Assembly (NCBI GenBank): GCA_037039685.1
Contig: JAWNGF010000003.1
Location: forward strand, 5,120,571 to 5,184,570
Length of the DNA: 64,000 nucleotides
Reading direction: 5' to 3'
DNA from: Ceratobasidium sp. AG-K
Taxonomy: Eukaryota; Basidiomycota; Agaricomycetes; Cantharellales; Ceratobasidiaceae
Under the pieces are notes generated by a model. That model was not told the origin of the DNA. It searched no databases and saw nothing but the letters and a program-made list of their open reading frames with translations. Made by a program: the position numbers and the translations under genes. Below, piece after piece: positions 32,014 to 44,537 of the stretch. Numbering within the stretch: the first letter of the stretch is position 1; each line of letters starts with the position of its first letter.

Positions 32014-35000
32014 ATGACAGAAATCAAACCAATCGACAAGACTTCTATCCATCGTATCACATCCGGTCAAGTCGTTGTAGATCTCGCCACTGCCGTCAAG
32101 GAGCTCGTGGAAAACAGCCTCGATGCTGGCGCCACCAACATAGGTCGGTGCCAGGTCCATTTCCAGCCCATTCAGCTAATAGATATTAATAGAGGTGCGG
32201 TTCAAAAACCAGGGTCTGGCCTCTTTTGAAGTTATCGATGATGGAAGTGGGATTGCACCTTCCAATTACGCCTCGCTTGCGCTCAAACATCATACATCGA
32301 AGATATCGCGTCTTTCCGATCTTCTATCTGTTCAAACGTTTGGATTCCGAGGCGAAGCTTTGGCGAGTTTGTGTGCCATGTGTGAACGAATGACTGTCAC
32401 GACCGCAACGGCAGAAGAAGCTCCAATGGGTACCGTCCTAACGTTCAAAAAGAGTGGAGAGTTGGAGAGCAGTTCGAAAAAGGTTGCGAGACAAGTGAGT
32501 CTCGTGGTTATCTTTATCTCAACGTAAACTGAGCGACCGAACAGCGTGGCACATCAATCCTCGTCGAGAACCTCTTTGCGCCACTTCCAGTTCGTCGCCA
32601 CGAACTCGAGCGCCAGATAAAACGCGACTTTGCGCGCGCTTTACATTTATTGCAGGCGTACGCCCTTGTGCCTTGCGCCTCAACCTCGGATTCGAAACGC
32701 GGAGTTAGGTTGACAATCTCCAACCAATCTGGCAAAGCGTGAGCCTATCCTTCTCATTATATTTTCGTGGCGCTTACTTTCAAGCAGAGCCCGACAGAAC
32801 CAGATCCAATCTGCACCTCTTCCCCCCAACCCCGTCGACCCAATTACGCGTCTGAGAGCAAATATATCCCACGTATGGGGCCCAAAAACACTCGAGCATC
32901 TTGTCCCACTCAATCTAGATTTTGAAGTCGAGCCCGAAAAGTCCGTGTTGAAGAAGATGAAAGGGGAAAAGTAAGTGCACCTCAAGATTGGGCAACCTAG
33001 AGGGGGTAATTGATGGGAGACTCTAGTGTTCCGATGCGAGTCCGAGTCTGGGGTCTCATATCGAAATTCTCGCATATGTCTGGGAGGTTGACATCCGAGA
33101 GGCAGTTTTACTACCTGAATGGGAGACCGTTTGAGCCTAAGCAGGTGAGCTTGGTTTCTCTTCCTTCCACACCTCCGAGCCTGTGTGCTCGTTGCCAGTC
33201 ACGGGCTCCATGCCCGGTCGCGCCTGCTGATGCTGCGTATCTCATATTTGCCATGAGGTCCCGGTGCTTACGCATTGTCTAGATTCAAAAGGCGTTCAAC
33301 GAAGTGTACAAGTCGTTCAACCCCACTCAGCAGCCCATGGTTGTTGCGGATTTTGAGATGGCTGGTGGTATGTATCCACCTCTTTGACGAGTCTCGACTT
33401 CCCTTTCAGTACTAACTCGAACTTATAGATACATTCGATATAAACGTCAGTCCCGACAAACGGATGATTATGCTGCACAATGAGGGTGGGTTGATTGCTT
33501 CGCTCAAGGTATGCCCCCTCAACAACTTCACCTTGACTCGTCGCGACTTTATACCACACAGGCAGCAATCGAGACAGCGTTCGCGGATGCGCGATCAACC
33601 TATACAGTTAATGACGGGAAGTTATCCAAGGGGAACACCCATCAAACGACACTCACTCCTCAAACACGAGCGGATGCACCCCCAAGGCCAACCAAAAAAG
33701 CACGAGTGTCCTCACCTGAAGCCGAGGACGAGCCAATGGAAGAACCTACTCCAGCGCCCGACCCAAAGACTCCAGCCCCCAAGCCACTCTTCCGGGTTTC
33801 TCCTTCTCCAGGCTGGTCTCCTTCGCCAGCTCGACCGGGGCCTCCCCAGTCTCCCGCTCCCGGCAAGTCCAACACTCCAGTCCCGGCTCGGACCAAAACT
33901 CCGCCGCCGCCCTCTTCTCAGTCATCCCTCGCGCCCTCGGTGCCTCAAGAGTCAATCCCAGCCAGTGCCTACGCCTCGCCCGCCAGGACTGTCCAAGCCA
34001 TCCTAGCCACGTCGACTGCCTCCTGGAGTCGTCGGGTTGCCTCACCCCTTAAACCGTCCGACTCGACGCCATCCCAGTCCTCCGGTGCTGCAGCAGGATC
34101 CAGTTCTCCGGCACCAAGGAATGCAGGGGTGAAGAATACTGGGGCCGCCGCGCGGAGTGCATTAAGGTCAAAGCTAGCGGGAATGGCCATGAAAGGGAGC
34201 CAACCCGTCGTCGAAGAGATTGTCGTGTCGGATGAAGAGGACGAGTTGGACGAGGAACCCGTAGCCGACGATCCAAAACTTGATACCCCGCCTGAACCTG
34301 CTCCAACGAACTCGGATCCCCTGCCTCTTTCAGACCCCCCGCCTGTGGAGGTCGACGAGCCCCCTGTGGCACCCAAACCCAAGAAACCCCGCCAACGACG
34401 CCCGTCGACGCCCGATACTGCTCCTAAACCTCGCGAGTTTGTCAAGACGAGTCGCCGACGTGCAGGCAAGTGTGTGGTAGACATGGATCGACTCAAGCAG
34501 CTATACGCTTCACCTCGTGCTCGAGACTCTCCCAAGCCTACTCCAAAAGGTGCTTCGTCCGAGCTCAAGACGGATTGGGAAAACGACAATGCCACCCGGG
34601 CAGAGCAACAGCTCTCTCGAGTTATTCAAAAGACCGACTTTTTGGCAATGGAGATACTTGGGCAGTTCAATCTCGGGTTTATCATCGTTCGGCTGCGAAA
34701 GAATGGAGGATTGGACGATTTGTTCATTATTGACCAACATGCGGCGGACGAGAAATTCAATTTCGAGAGGTTGCAGCGGACGACGAGGATTCAGTCGCAG
34801 AGGCTCATCAAGTGCGTGGCTATGCTCTCCCATCCAGAGTCTCGACTGACGTGGATAGACCGAGGTTGCTAGAGCTGAGTATAGTCGATGAGATGATGGC
34901 TCTAGACCGTATCGATGTGCTCAAGAAGAACGGGTTTATCTTACAAGTGGACAAGGATGCTCCAGAAGGCGAGCGACCCAAGGTTCGCCTCGTTGCGCAG

Positions 35001-35506
35001 CCCATGAGCAAGAACACGATGTTCGACATGAAAGGTCAGTTCTTCTATACGCATCTCGGCGCAGCTTACATATGGGCATATTCTCAGACCTCGAAGAAAT
35101 TCTGCACCAAATGCAAGAAGGGAACTCATCCGAGACGATCCGGTGTTCCAAGGCACGAGCCATGTTTGCTATGCGCGCATGCAGGAGTTCAATTATGATC
35201 GGTACCGCGCTAAAACATCGGCATATGGTCAATGTACGTTCTCCCCTTCGCCTTTTCCCCCGAGCCACGGTGGTTCCATTATGGGTCTATTCCGAGCTAG
35301 TGCCCTAGTGGTCCCACCCTGCATGCTAGGGACCGAGCCTGACACTGCTTCCGTCACAGATGGTGCGGAATTTGGCAGGGATGGACCAACCCTGGAACTG
35401 CCCTCACGGCCGTCCGACGATGCGGCATTTATGCAACTTGCACGCGCGGGCGCGGAAAGAGCCAGAAAGACCGGATTGGGTGGCTTTTGATGCGTTGGAT
35501 GTGTGA
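32014..35506 (+). CDS. PMS1: DNA mismatch repair MutL homologue (fungal Pms1 / animal PMS2)
   Basis: Starts [21 protein letters not shown]. The GHKL ATPase N-terminus is clear: [16 protein letters not shown] (ATP-lid E and N), then [16 protein letters not shown] and [15 protein letters not shown]. Exons continue through the transducer domain ([31 protein letters not shown]), a proline-rich linker of about 300 residues, and the C-terminal dimerisation/endonuclease domain. The nuclease motif [12 protein letters not shown] matches the DQHA(X)2E(X)4E metal site, and the later ACRSSIMIG and CPHGRP motifs of MutL-alpha endonucleases are also present. The protein therefore nicks DNA during mismatch repair with its partner MLH1, in the nucleus. 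First intron after NI at about 32142; stop TGA at 35504. Introns are small and in frame. It shares its promoter region with the ABC transporter. Confidence 0.93.
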
Positions 35507-36022
35507 GGCGGTGGTGCGTCGATCTGGTAATGATTTGTATAAGTTTACGACCGAGTTCTTGAATATGTAATGTGTGTCTGGACCGAATTCGGCCGGAACC
35601 GCTCAGTGCCGAGCGGGCGCGGCAAACGCAAGGAAACTCTCGACGGTTGCTTGGAGGCTTGTTCACGCACAAATCCCTGCATTGAATGCGTCGTTCAAGG
35701 TCGGAGTTGCGCCAACAAAGAGACGGATGATGGAACTCATCGACATCACGCTTTGTCATCACCTGGGGCGTTTACCCCGCATAGACGAGCTCCGCGGGCG
35801 TCATGAGCCTCGACGAGGAATAACGTTCTATAACATCATGTATGCAGACAAAATGCAAATCATGACCTATGATGACCGCAGCGCGCAATTACTCAAAGTG
35901 GAGCGATAGTTTGCGCCGTTCCCGGTGATCGCACCACGGAAGGTCGCGTGACGCTGGATATGTATAAAGTCCCCCAACGGAGTGTAGATTGTGCTCCATT
36001 CCACCACACACGATCTACTACT
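35507..36022. other. Intergenic, doubtful short frame
   Basis: About 515 bp between PMS1 and the Stm1-like gene. A 111-codon frame at 35574-35909 (plus) runs through it but has no recognisable domain, and it starts inside what should be the PMS1 3' end. The last 150 bp include a TATA-like TATGTATAAA at about 35958-35967 that may serve the next gene. Confidence 0.35.
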
Positions 36023-36692
36023 ATGACTCGAACTGAACGGGCTGCTTATCCTCGTGCGATCCTCAAGGACAGGTGAGTGTGCTCTCGTTGCGTTGATTGG
36101 TGCTGATTGGTGCAGGTCCGAGGCTCGCAATGGCTACGACAAGTCGCTGAAAAAGGGCGGTGTTGGAGGCTGGGGCAGTATCGACGATGAGATTGCGACT
36201 GGACAGGTGCGTTGGTCCGTGCGTGGCCGACTTGTCCTGACGTAGAGCTCCACAGGAGGACTTTGAGACCCACGAAGAAGCGCGCGACGAAGTAGGTGAC
36301 AGCATGACCGTCAGCTCTGGCGCAAGTGATGCTCGCAAGGTAAGCTTATCGAATAATCTGGAAATAAATGCTAACTCGGCCTAGTCTCCCGAAATGCCTC
36401 GCCGGGCCTCGATTACGATGACCGACGAGGAAAGGCAGAACGCACGAGATGTCCGTGCGCATGCATTCAAGAGCGGCGGTAAGTCCCAGTCCAGTGCTAG
36501 TGTGTGACCTTTGACTCACAGGATGGCGTATTCAGAAGTTGATCTTGCGGCCATTGCGCGTACATCCTCGGCTGTCTCTACCTCACCTCCTCAGCCTGTC
36601 CTTCCGGCTCTCTCCAACCCCAACACTCTGGTGGGTCTCATTGCCAATTCCCAATGCTTCTTCTAACCCAGCTGTAGAATGTCAACCCTTGA
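36023..36692 (+). CDS. Small Stm1/HABP4-like protein
   Basis: Six exons: 36023-36072, 36116-36206, 36256-36339, 36385-36478, 36536-36630 and 36678-36692, total 429 bp and 142 residues, ending NVNP. The start (MTRTERAAYPRAILKDRSEARNG, continuing to DKSLKKGGVGGWGSIDDE) has the pattern RxxRPR...RSGT..KS.KKGGAGxxNWGS seen in the HABP4/SERBP1/Stm1 family, proteins that bind ribosomes and RNA. It is much shorter than Stm1 itself (about 270 residues). The rest is acidic then serine/proline-rich and probably disordered. No catalytic domain. Function by family resemblance only. Confidence 0.6.
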
Positions 36693-36936
36693 GCCATTAC
36701 TGTATATTTTAACAAGTTATTGAGAATGTATGAAATGTATTACCTAGTCCAATGACGCATTGCACGTGATGATTGAGTGAACACGTGAAGAAAGCACATT
36801 TGGCGACGCTCAATGCGGTAAACAAGTTCCAGAATATTCGGTTTAAAGTCTATCAGCATGGGAATTACCCGTGCTCTACGCGAGTCTCGACCACCTCCTA
36901 TATAATAGAATTAGCGTTGTGCTGCTCTCCACCACC

Positions 36937-38346
36937 ATGGCCTCCATATCATCCCTCACCCGCCCCAAGGTCTATACCGACATTTCCATCGGCGGCAAGC
37001 CTGCTGGGCGTGTTGTCTATTCGTTATATAGGTATGCCACGCACCAGTAATATTACTTGTCGCTCATTGGACCTGCAGCGACCTAGTACCCAAGACCGCT
37101 GAAAACTTTCGTGCACTATGCACGGGCGAAAAGGGCACTGGCACCTCGGGCAAGAAACTGACCTATGAGGGATCTTCATTCCATAGAGTTATCAAAGGGT
37201 GCGTCCCAGTAGTTCAACTACTCCGTACTTACTGACTCGACTTGCAGGTTCATGATCCAAGGCGGTATGCACAACCCTCTACCAACTTAACTCACCCCTC
37301 ACATTTCATTTCACAGGCGACTTTACAGCGGGAAATGGAACAGGCGGCGAATCCATCTACGGCGAAAAGTTTGAAGACGAAGCATTCCCCGTAAACCACA
37401 CCAAGCCGTTCCTGCTCAGCATGGCCAACGCCGGGCCCAACACCAACGGCTCGCAATTTTTCGTCACCACAGTCCCGACACCGCATCTAGACAACAAGCA
37501 CGTCGTGTTTGGCGAAGTGGTAAAGGGAAAGTCGATCAGTGAGTGTACCAGCTGTTTATCTGATCGGGAATTGAGATTCTTCAGTCCGACAGATCGAAAA
37601 CACCCCCACGAGTTCGGGCGACGCCCCGACCAGCAAGTGCACGATTACCAAATGTGGCGAATTGACTTCGGACGAGGAGATGTCGCTCGCAAGCGAAGTT
37701 CCAGCGGATGGAGATAAATGGGAAGATTTTCCCGAGGACGATGACTCGGACGTGCAGACTTCACCCGAGACGGCGCTACAGATCGCGACCGAGATCAAGC
37801 AACTTGGGACTAATTTACATAAAGACGGAAAGCTAGACTTGGCGTTGCAAAAATACCAAAGTGCGTCGTCTCAGATTGTTCCGAACTGGGATTAATTTTC
37901 GCAGAGTCGATACGGTACCTAGATGTTCATCCCGTGATGCCCGATGGATCTCCACCAGATCTTCAAGAACGATTCAACGCGTTGCTTACGCCTTTGCTTC
38001 TCAACGCTGCATTGGCCGCAATCAAGACCCACGAACCGAGGTTAGCGATCAAATTGACCACCCGCGCGCTCGGTTTGCGTCCGTCCATTTCGACTCAAGA
38101 TAAAGGTCCGTTTTGCGATATTGCTTCCGTGCGGGTGCTAAATGGAATCTAGGCAAGGCATACTACCGCCGTGCACTCGCGTATTCGGCGACCAACGACG
38201 ACGAAGAGGCCGAAAAGGACTTGGTCGAGGCGTCCAAGATTGTTCCCGAAGATGCGGCAATCCGAAACGAGCTGACCAAGGTCCAGACCAAGCGAAAGGA
38301 GAAGCGAGAAAAGGAGAAAAAGGCGTTCAAGGGACTGTTTTCATGA
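36937..38346 (+). CDS. Cyclophilin-40 type peptidyl-prolyl isomerase (Cpr6/Cpr7-like)
   Basis: Seven exons: 36937-37031, 37079-37198, 37248-37264, 37317-37538, 37585-37860, 37905-38105 and 38153-38346, giving 374 residues. Residues about 10-175 are a cyclophilin domain: [35 protein letters not shown] (catalytic R in FHRVI), [17 protein letters not shown] and [11 protein letters not shown]. After an acidic linker the C-terminal half has three TPR repeats ([19 protein letters not shown]..., [41 protein letters not shown]) and a basic tail. This is the layout of cyclophilin 40, an Hsp90 co-chaperone whose TPRs hold the Hsp90 C-terminal peptide. Cytosolic. Length fits the family (about 370). Confidence 0.95.
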
Positions 38347-39084
38347 GATGCGTGCGTTGTACGGAGATAATTAATAATCTCATTGTGAAGCTACTACAGC
38401 TGTGCGGGGCTGTGATACGCAAAACACGAATAGACGACCACGGCCTTGTAGCCAGTGCAATAGAATCAACGAGGTGGGTGGGTGGTGGCGCCCATCTGCA
38501 AGACTCGGGGCATTCCGCTGGAATGGACCTTCACTCGCTCGCGGCTTTTGGCCGACCTGGGTGACCTTTGTCGACACCGAAATCGGTCCGAATCACCGCA
38601 GAATGTTGTGCGGGCCCCGAGCGGAGTATTGTGTAAAGTGACGCAGCTAACAGCTTCCTCAAATTGCTCTGTTGTTGGTACGTTTGCCCTGATCACCGTG
38701 GCAAGCGGCACGAAAGTCCTTTGCTAGTACGTGATGGAGTCGAGAGAGAGCTAGTAAAGCTGTGATGCGAGGAGGGCAGATGTGATTGAATGGAGAACAT
38801 CTTGAAGCCCGTGTATAATGGACAAGGCGAGAGGGACACATAAGGCACCGGGATAAGAAAAATTGCCAGCTGGTTTTGATAGTCTCGACAAGCTCAAGCA
38901 CAGATACCTTGGCGCCCCGCTGCTAGTCCAACTACAAGCTACCCGGCCTAGTTTCCTCCGTTCACTCATTTCGAGTCCGAGCACGCGTCCGTGAATTCCC
39001 AAGTAAAGTACCAGAGGAAGGCTTGGTATAATTGCGAGCAGTATGGATACATTACAGTGCCGGGGGAAAAGATAGCGTAAAAGT
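38347..39084. other. Intergenic between convergent genes
   Basis: About 740 bp between the 3' ends of the cyclophilin-40 (plus) and RPB9 (minus) genes. Contains 3' UTRs. Several short frames but no recognisable coding signal. Confidence 0.4.
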
Positions 39085-39757
39085 CTATTCGAGTCCTTCA
39101 ATGTCTTGCACGGACTCGAGCTTGGGGTCGACGAAATTGTGGCCACAATTAGTGCAGACGTAAAACAGAATCATACGGGTCTCGGTTCGCTTGGATTGAT
39201 CCTGGTAAAACACAGCACTGAGGAGGCGTCAGTGTGAGACACGGATTTACGATGTAGGACGCACTCATGGTGCCCACAGTTGGGACATTGCATCGATGCG
39301 TGGGCCTGAGGAGTCGTCAGTGGTTTTGCGCCACGACTCCAAGGAATGCGACTCACGAGCGTAGGATCTGTGTGCAGGTCTTGCGTTATACCAGCTTGTT
39401 CTCTGTTATTGTGTCAATACGGCTTCCCGCCGAGTCAAGTGGATGACTTACTTAGTGACAGTCAACAAGTCATTCCTGTACACACACTCGTTCGTTGACT
39501 CTTCCTCGTGTCCTACGCAAATTCGGCACGCGTAGCTTAGTAACTGACGCTGCGAGTCCGTCTACGCGGGATCGTTAAATTTAATGTCCTTTGTGAGTTT
39601 AAACCGAATAATGAGAGCCCGACCTTGGGATACAACAGGTTGTTGCTACAAAGACAATATTGACAACGAGGTGAGAGACGCGCGGGCGAGCGGCTTACCA
39701 TTCCGAGCAAAACTGGAGGGTAGGATTCTGTGGCGTGGGGATCGCCTTGGGGGGCAT
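39085..39757 (-). CDS. RPB9: DNA-directed RNA polymerase II subunit RPB9
   Basis: Six short exons read from ATG at 39757 (MPPKAIPTPQNPTLQFC) to TAG at 39085, about 136 residues. Two zinc ribbons: the N-terminal pair FCSEC with NNLLYPK, then YACRICVGHEE; and the C-terminal pair MQCPNCGHHD with AVFYQDQSKRTETRM and FYVCTNCGHNF. The C-terminal ribbon is the TFIIS-like type, as in yeast Rpb9 (122 residues). It is a subunit of nuclear RNA polymerase II that affects start-site choice and transcription fidelity. Introns are 45-60 bp and split the ribbons. Confidence 0.93.
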
Positions 39758-40404
39758 GAGGACAGGCACAAAGTGGTGGTCGTAATGAGCAAGCTAGCTT
39801 GCTGAGTTGTTTGCAATAACATTCACTAAGCGCCAGCAAGGTTGGAGCGAACTCATTGGTTGTAACGGTAACAACGAGTCATGTATGCGCGCCGGAGCAC
39901 ATGAACGGGACGATCGACCAGGCAGAATAGACTACTTTATGCAAGCGTTGAGAATGATAATTAAAATATCAAAAAGTGACAGCTGTGCATATAAATGGTT
40001 CCTACTAGAGCCAGGTAGTGCCTTCCACCAGAAAAATACAAAAGAGTTAAAACACTACCTCACCATAGAGGAGGTGTAAGAGAAATCCTGAAACCTTGGG
40101 CATGTGGTATAGATCACGAAACCCAAACCAGTACATAGGCGAGAACGAAAACAAATACACACAAACTCGGACTACTCTACTCCCACGGGCTTGACCTACA
40201 TTGAACCATCTCTCGGCTTCAGTAACGGAGTTCCTGGGTATGGAACTTATATAAAAAATTTGACTCCTGCGGAGGCTGTGGATAGTGTGAACAAAAAGGA
40301 ACTCAGTTAGCACTAACAGAACAGAACTTACAAGCATAACATTGCAGTATAGCTATTGGTTAAATAATAAGCACGTTAGACAATGTGTAAGTGAGATTAG
40401 TGCG
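39758..40404. other. AT-rich intergenic DNA
   Basis: About 650 bp upstream of RPB9 and downstream of the next minus-strand gene. Contains the RPB9 promoter near 39758-39900. A 90-codon plus frame at 39807-40079 shows no recognisable protein pattern. Confidence 0.35.
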
Positions 40405-42000
40405 GACGTTTATGGTCTGAAATGACATCCGTGATCGCTTGGACTTGCGCAAGGCATTCCTGGCGTATCGCCTACAAGAGATATACCGCATATAAGAGCC
40501 TCCATGGAATTATGCCTGTTGACGACCACTCACCGAATACGAACAACTAGCCTGAAGAGTGTGAGGGGTTCCCCTCCGAGGCGAGTCAATCCCTGCATGC
40601 GTCAATGATTAGTTTCACGCTCAGGTACGTACTATCCACCCAACCTTTGTCAAGACTCCTCCAATTTTTCGAAGTTCGTACGCGGGCCCGTCAGCGGCAG
40701 AGGCGGCCAAGCAGACCTAAAATTGTAAGCAATGTTAATTAGTATACAATGTTTCAGGTATACTTCGGGAGCGTACAATGGGTTTGTGACCATTGTAAGC
40801 TTTCCAGTGGTCGTTCTCAACCCATTCGACACCGTGTTCATCAATGCGGAGGACGTATCGAAGGGCTAAAACGCGTTAGTCCCAGCTTGTACACATCAAA
40901 TAAAGTGCATTACCGGCATAATTGCCCATTTCGCAAAACTTCAGTGTGACGAATGTACATTAGAATACGTAGGCGACAAGGTGCCCGCAATCTTACATCA
41001 CCGATTATCTGTAGTTGTGTTGAGTAAACAGGCCCGAAAACAAGCCATTGACTTACAAACTTCCAGGTAGTGGGGTTCGATTTTGAAAGTAATTCCTGGA
41101 ACACCTGGTGAAGCTAAGAGTTGACAGACGGTCAGGCTCGTAAAAGGTAGGTGCGTACCACATGCCGAAGTCCTTGTAGAACAACGGTACCCTTGATATA
41201 TCCATCGGCTGTAATGTCTAGAAAAAATATTAGTATTCTAGTGGCGAGAGGTGCAAAAATACTGACACCGAGATCGCTGTCCATGTCCCTGGACTAGATC
41301 GAGTGGGTTAGACACGCAGGGATTGCAATGGTAGGTCAACGTACAGTAAATCAAGAGCATCGCCACATCCATCATGGCTTCGGGAGTCAACCGTGTTTTC
41401 TGAAAAACGTGAATTCAAGGAGATTAAATAATATGGGGTCACGCACGATGTCGTTGACCGTCGCATTCTCGACGACTTCCAGCTCAATTTCCTCGAAAGC
41501 GGTCTCTGCCCATTCGTTCACGTGATCGTGATCCAGTCTGGTTCCTCCCAATGCCATCGTTACGCCTCGCTCTTCACCTTCCTTGGAGGGCCATCGCATT
41601 TCTTCGTATTGATTAAGGAACTATAGATATAGGGTATTGTTAGCATGAGTCTCATTGATGAAGTGGCGCTATATATTACTATAAGGGCGCGAGCCGCCGG
41701 CAGCGACGAGCATAGCACAGCGTAGAGCGCCTTCTCAAGACTAGTGCCCGCGATCGTAGAACCGCGAAGCTGAGCCCTATCGATTGATTTACCATCGGTC
41801 GTAGGATCACGTTCTCTGTTTGGTATAATGGTTAGTGTTTATGGCGGCGGTACATACAGGTCGTGTCTCGGTGTTAACATTGTATCCGCTTCCTTCTGAA
41901 GCATAATACACTGCCAACGTTTCCGCTCTGCACCGGCGGCACCCACATTGAAGCATGTGAGGCCATCGCTAAATGTAGAACAGATGATCAGCGATGGTGA
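40405..42000 (-). CDS. Unrecognised intron-rich gene
   Basis: Minus-strand coding exons with good splice ends and protein-like sequence, in order: DGLTCFNVGAAGAERKRWQC (about 41970); an exon with LRGSTIAGTSLEKALYAVLC (41690-41820); one starting FLNQYEEMRWPSKEGEERG (about 41450-41625); LTPEAMMDVAMLLIYC; RDMDSDL; ITADGYIKGTVVLQGLRH; VFQELLSKSNPTTWKF; RYVLRIDEHGVEWVENDHWK (about 40800-40880); LAASAADGPAYELRKIGGV; QGLTRLGGEPLTLFRLVVRIR; and AIRQECLAQVQAITDVISDH, ending KRPH and a stop at about 40407. Exons are 20-170 bp and introns about 50 bp. I do not recognise the family. There is no signal peptide or membrane segment in the readable part. The 5' end is not placed. Confidence 0.55.
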
Positions 42001-44537
42001 AATGGAGCGATTCGCGCTCTAACAGACCTCGAGATCGATTCACTCTTGGGTCAACGCGCGACTTTGAAGCAAGGCAGATCCAGATCGACTTCTAGGGATA
42101 TTCCAGGGGGTGTTGTTGACGTCCTGGGTGGTGGCCTGAACCAAGACACACTCAGTACGTAAATCAGGTTTAAATAGTCCCATTTTGGGGACATTTTGCG
42201 TATAATATAAACCAAAAAGGCATAGGTTACACTTGTTCCACGCAACACAATCGAGCAACCTTCACTTTCTCATACAGCTTGCTCCGCGCCATTAGCCTGG
42301 ACTCCAGGTTCGCGATACCTGAGGAAAGTAAACCACCATTTGAATTGCTAGTGAAAAGATCTTCCAGACCATCCGTTTTTCGGGCCTTGTCCTCGGACCG
42401 CGTTGAGAGTGCGAACTAGGTGCGAGCTCCTAAGTCTTCGGCGGATGCTTCCCCCTCAGTCTGAGGGCCTCACCAGACCTGGGTCCAATGGCTGGTTGTG
42501 ATGTGACAGCCAAGTTAATATCCGTGGCCGCGAACGGACTTGTCGGCTCGCTCCGATTTTCGGGCACGTCCTATCCCAATGGCAGCTGGGAAGCGTTACT
42601 GCATCATCGCTCTGGCAGCACCAGCTAGAGATGGAGATATAGCCACAGGACCAAGACGCAAGCTGTAGTGCAACCCTCATTGGGTCCCGTAATTGGCGGC
42701 CCAGCTGATCGCGTGACAGGCGGGACAACGCGCGGCCAAAGCACTTGCGCTTCAGCTCGGGCAAAATAATAGGTATGGGGGCGTGTGCGAATAATTATGC
42801 GTCAGCCTGGGGGGTCGTAGGACTCGAGGAGGAGCTGCGGAGTGGCGTTGTACAACGGTACCGAGCGTTGGACGCGGGATGGAGGGGATTAGAGTAGGGA
42901 AATGGTTTTCAGGTAGCAAGGAGTGCAATCTTGCGGAAGGAGAGTGAGCGCTCAGGTCGTAGGTGACAATAAGAAGAAGAGGAATAAGTACCATTGTTTG
43001 AGCCGTGCGACCATTTGTTCAATGACCACCATGCATCCGATCCCTGGCCAATACGTGAGCTTCCACTCGAAGTCAGCCTCTCGTGCTTGCCCCCCAGGAA
43101 AGACTCTGTCGGAAACATAGATCCTCTGCTCTCCTCGTCCTCACCACACTGACCATTCGACCTTGGCGCACACCTCTCCCTCCTTCTTGCCCTCAATTTT
43201 ATCCCCAGACGATGGAGTCGCATTGTCGCGGGCTTTCTTGTTTGCCATACCGTTCTCAGCGCGTTTGCTGTCGCGGGCACTCAAGGGCTACGGAAGACTG
43301 GCAAGTGCGACTCGAGGTTGCCACTTTCTTCGCGGAGCGCTCACTACGGCTATTCCAATCATCTAGACAGGAGGGGAGCGGGGCATCTGCGTGGCAAGAC
43401 ACTAGCCCTGTGAGTTGAGGGATGGTGGGGCCGCGCGGTCGCTGTCGTGGCAGGTGGCAGGGGCATCTTGCTTGGCCGACTCTTCTCGAATACAGTTGGT
43501 CCTCGTTTGGTAGGCGCCTTTAGGTAGAGCGTACGATTGCGTCTTTTGACCAGAGAATAGTACGTAAATGACTGCGCAAATGTAATAGCTAGCTCGCCGA
43601 GGTGGAGGTTCGTTGGAATGTGGACACCTACATGAAGCGCCGTTAAGACTTTTTTGAAAGCATTGGATAGGGGCCAGTTTGCTCCAGGACGGCGACCTCT
43701 GGGTGTGGGTTGGATGGGAGATTGGGATCCAAGAGTAGCAGCCTGGTATTAGTACGTCGAGGAGGAAGACAGACTTGAGTTTCGGGGGTTGGCTCACTCG
43801 GGAATAGTGAGAAACGGTGGAATGCCAGCCAGCCGCAAAGACTCAAAAACGACTAGTGGGTTGGAGGCTGTAAAATTTGACCGTGGAGCCGACGGAAAGC
43901 TAGCATTGAGTCCACTGCAACTCGAAGTATGGGATGGATCCAGAGAAGCGCCCGCCTCGGGTGAATGGGGAAGAGAGCACTTCAGAGCCCTTGAAACTGG
44001 AGAAGCTGACGAGTTGGTGCAAGCGAGACGAGGCGATAATCCATACGGTTCTATAGACGCGGTATCTGGTTGTTTGCATCGAGTTGTAACGATATTTTGA
44101 AAAATTCTTGAACACTCAGTAGCCAACGAGAATCGCTATCGAGTCATTTTGAATGCAACTCTGCCAAAACAGCGCATTCAGTGAAAGGAATAGAGATGGA
44201 GGTAGCCTAACTCACTAGAGGACCCCCAACGTGCGGAAAGCATGTGGCCAAACCGTCAGCGTTTGAGCTTTGGGTGGTGGTGACTGGTATCAGACTCGTT
44301 GAGGTCGACGACAAATTCAGATCCAGGCCCAGCAATTTGTTTCGCCAGTTATTATAAGCGCCGGCGCCTTCTCGCTCGAACCACGCGCGTCAATTTGCCT
44401 CGTGTCTTCGCTGCAGGCCACGTCGACGACAGGAACTGTCACGAACTAGTAAAACTATCACACTGTATCATTGATTCCGGATTATCACTTAAAACTGGGG
44501 GCTGGGGACTTTCTCTTTATCCACATTAGTCGCCAAC
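42001..44537. other. Unresolved region, possible minus-strand exons
   Basis: No gene can be assigned safely. Best candidates are minus-strand exon-like pieces at about 43180-43290 (SARDSKRAENGMANKKARDN) and 42990-43110 (RIYVSDRVFPGGQAREADFE...WKLTYWPGIGCMVV), separated by a possible intron. These could be one small gene. A 110-codon minus frame at 43794-44126 and an overlapping 103-codon plus frame cannot be told apart by eye. The last 250 bp probably hold the promoter of the TB2/DP1 gene. Confidence 0.35.

Noticed and set aside
33511..34872. A separate 453-codon gene on the plus strand
   Set aside because: It is the large central and C-terminal exon of PMS1. The upstream exons join it in frame.
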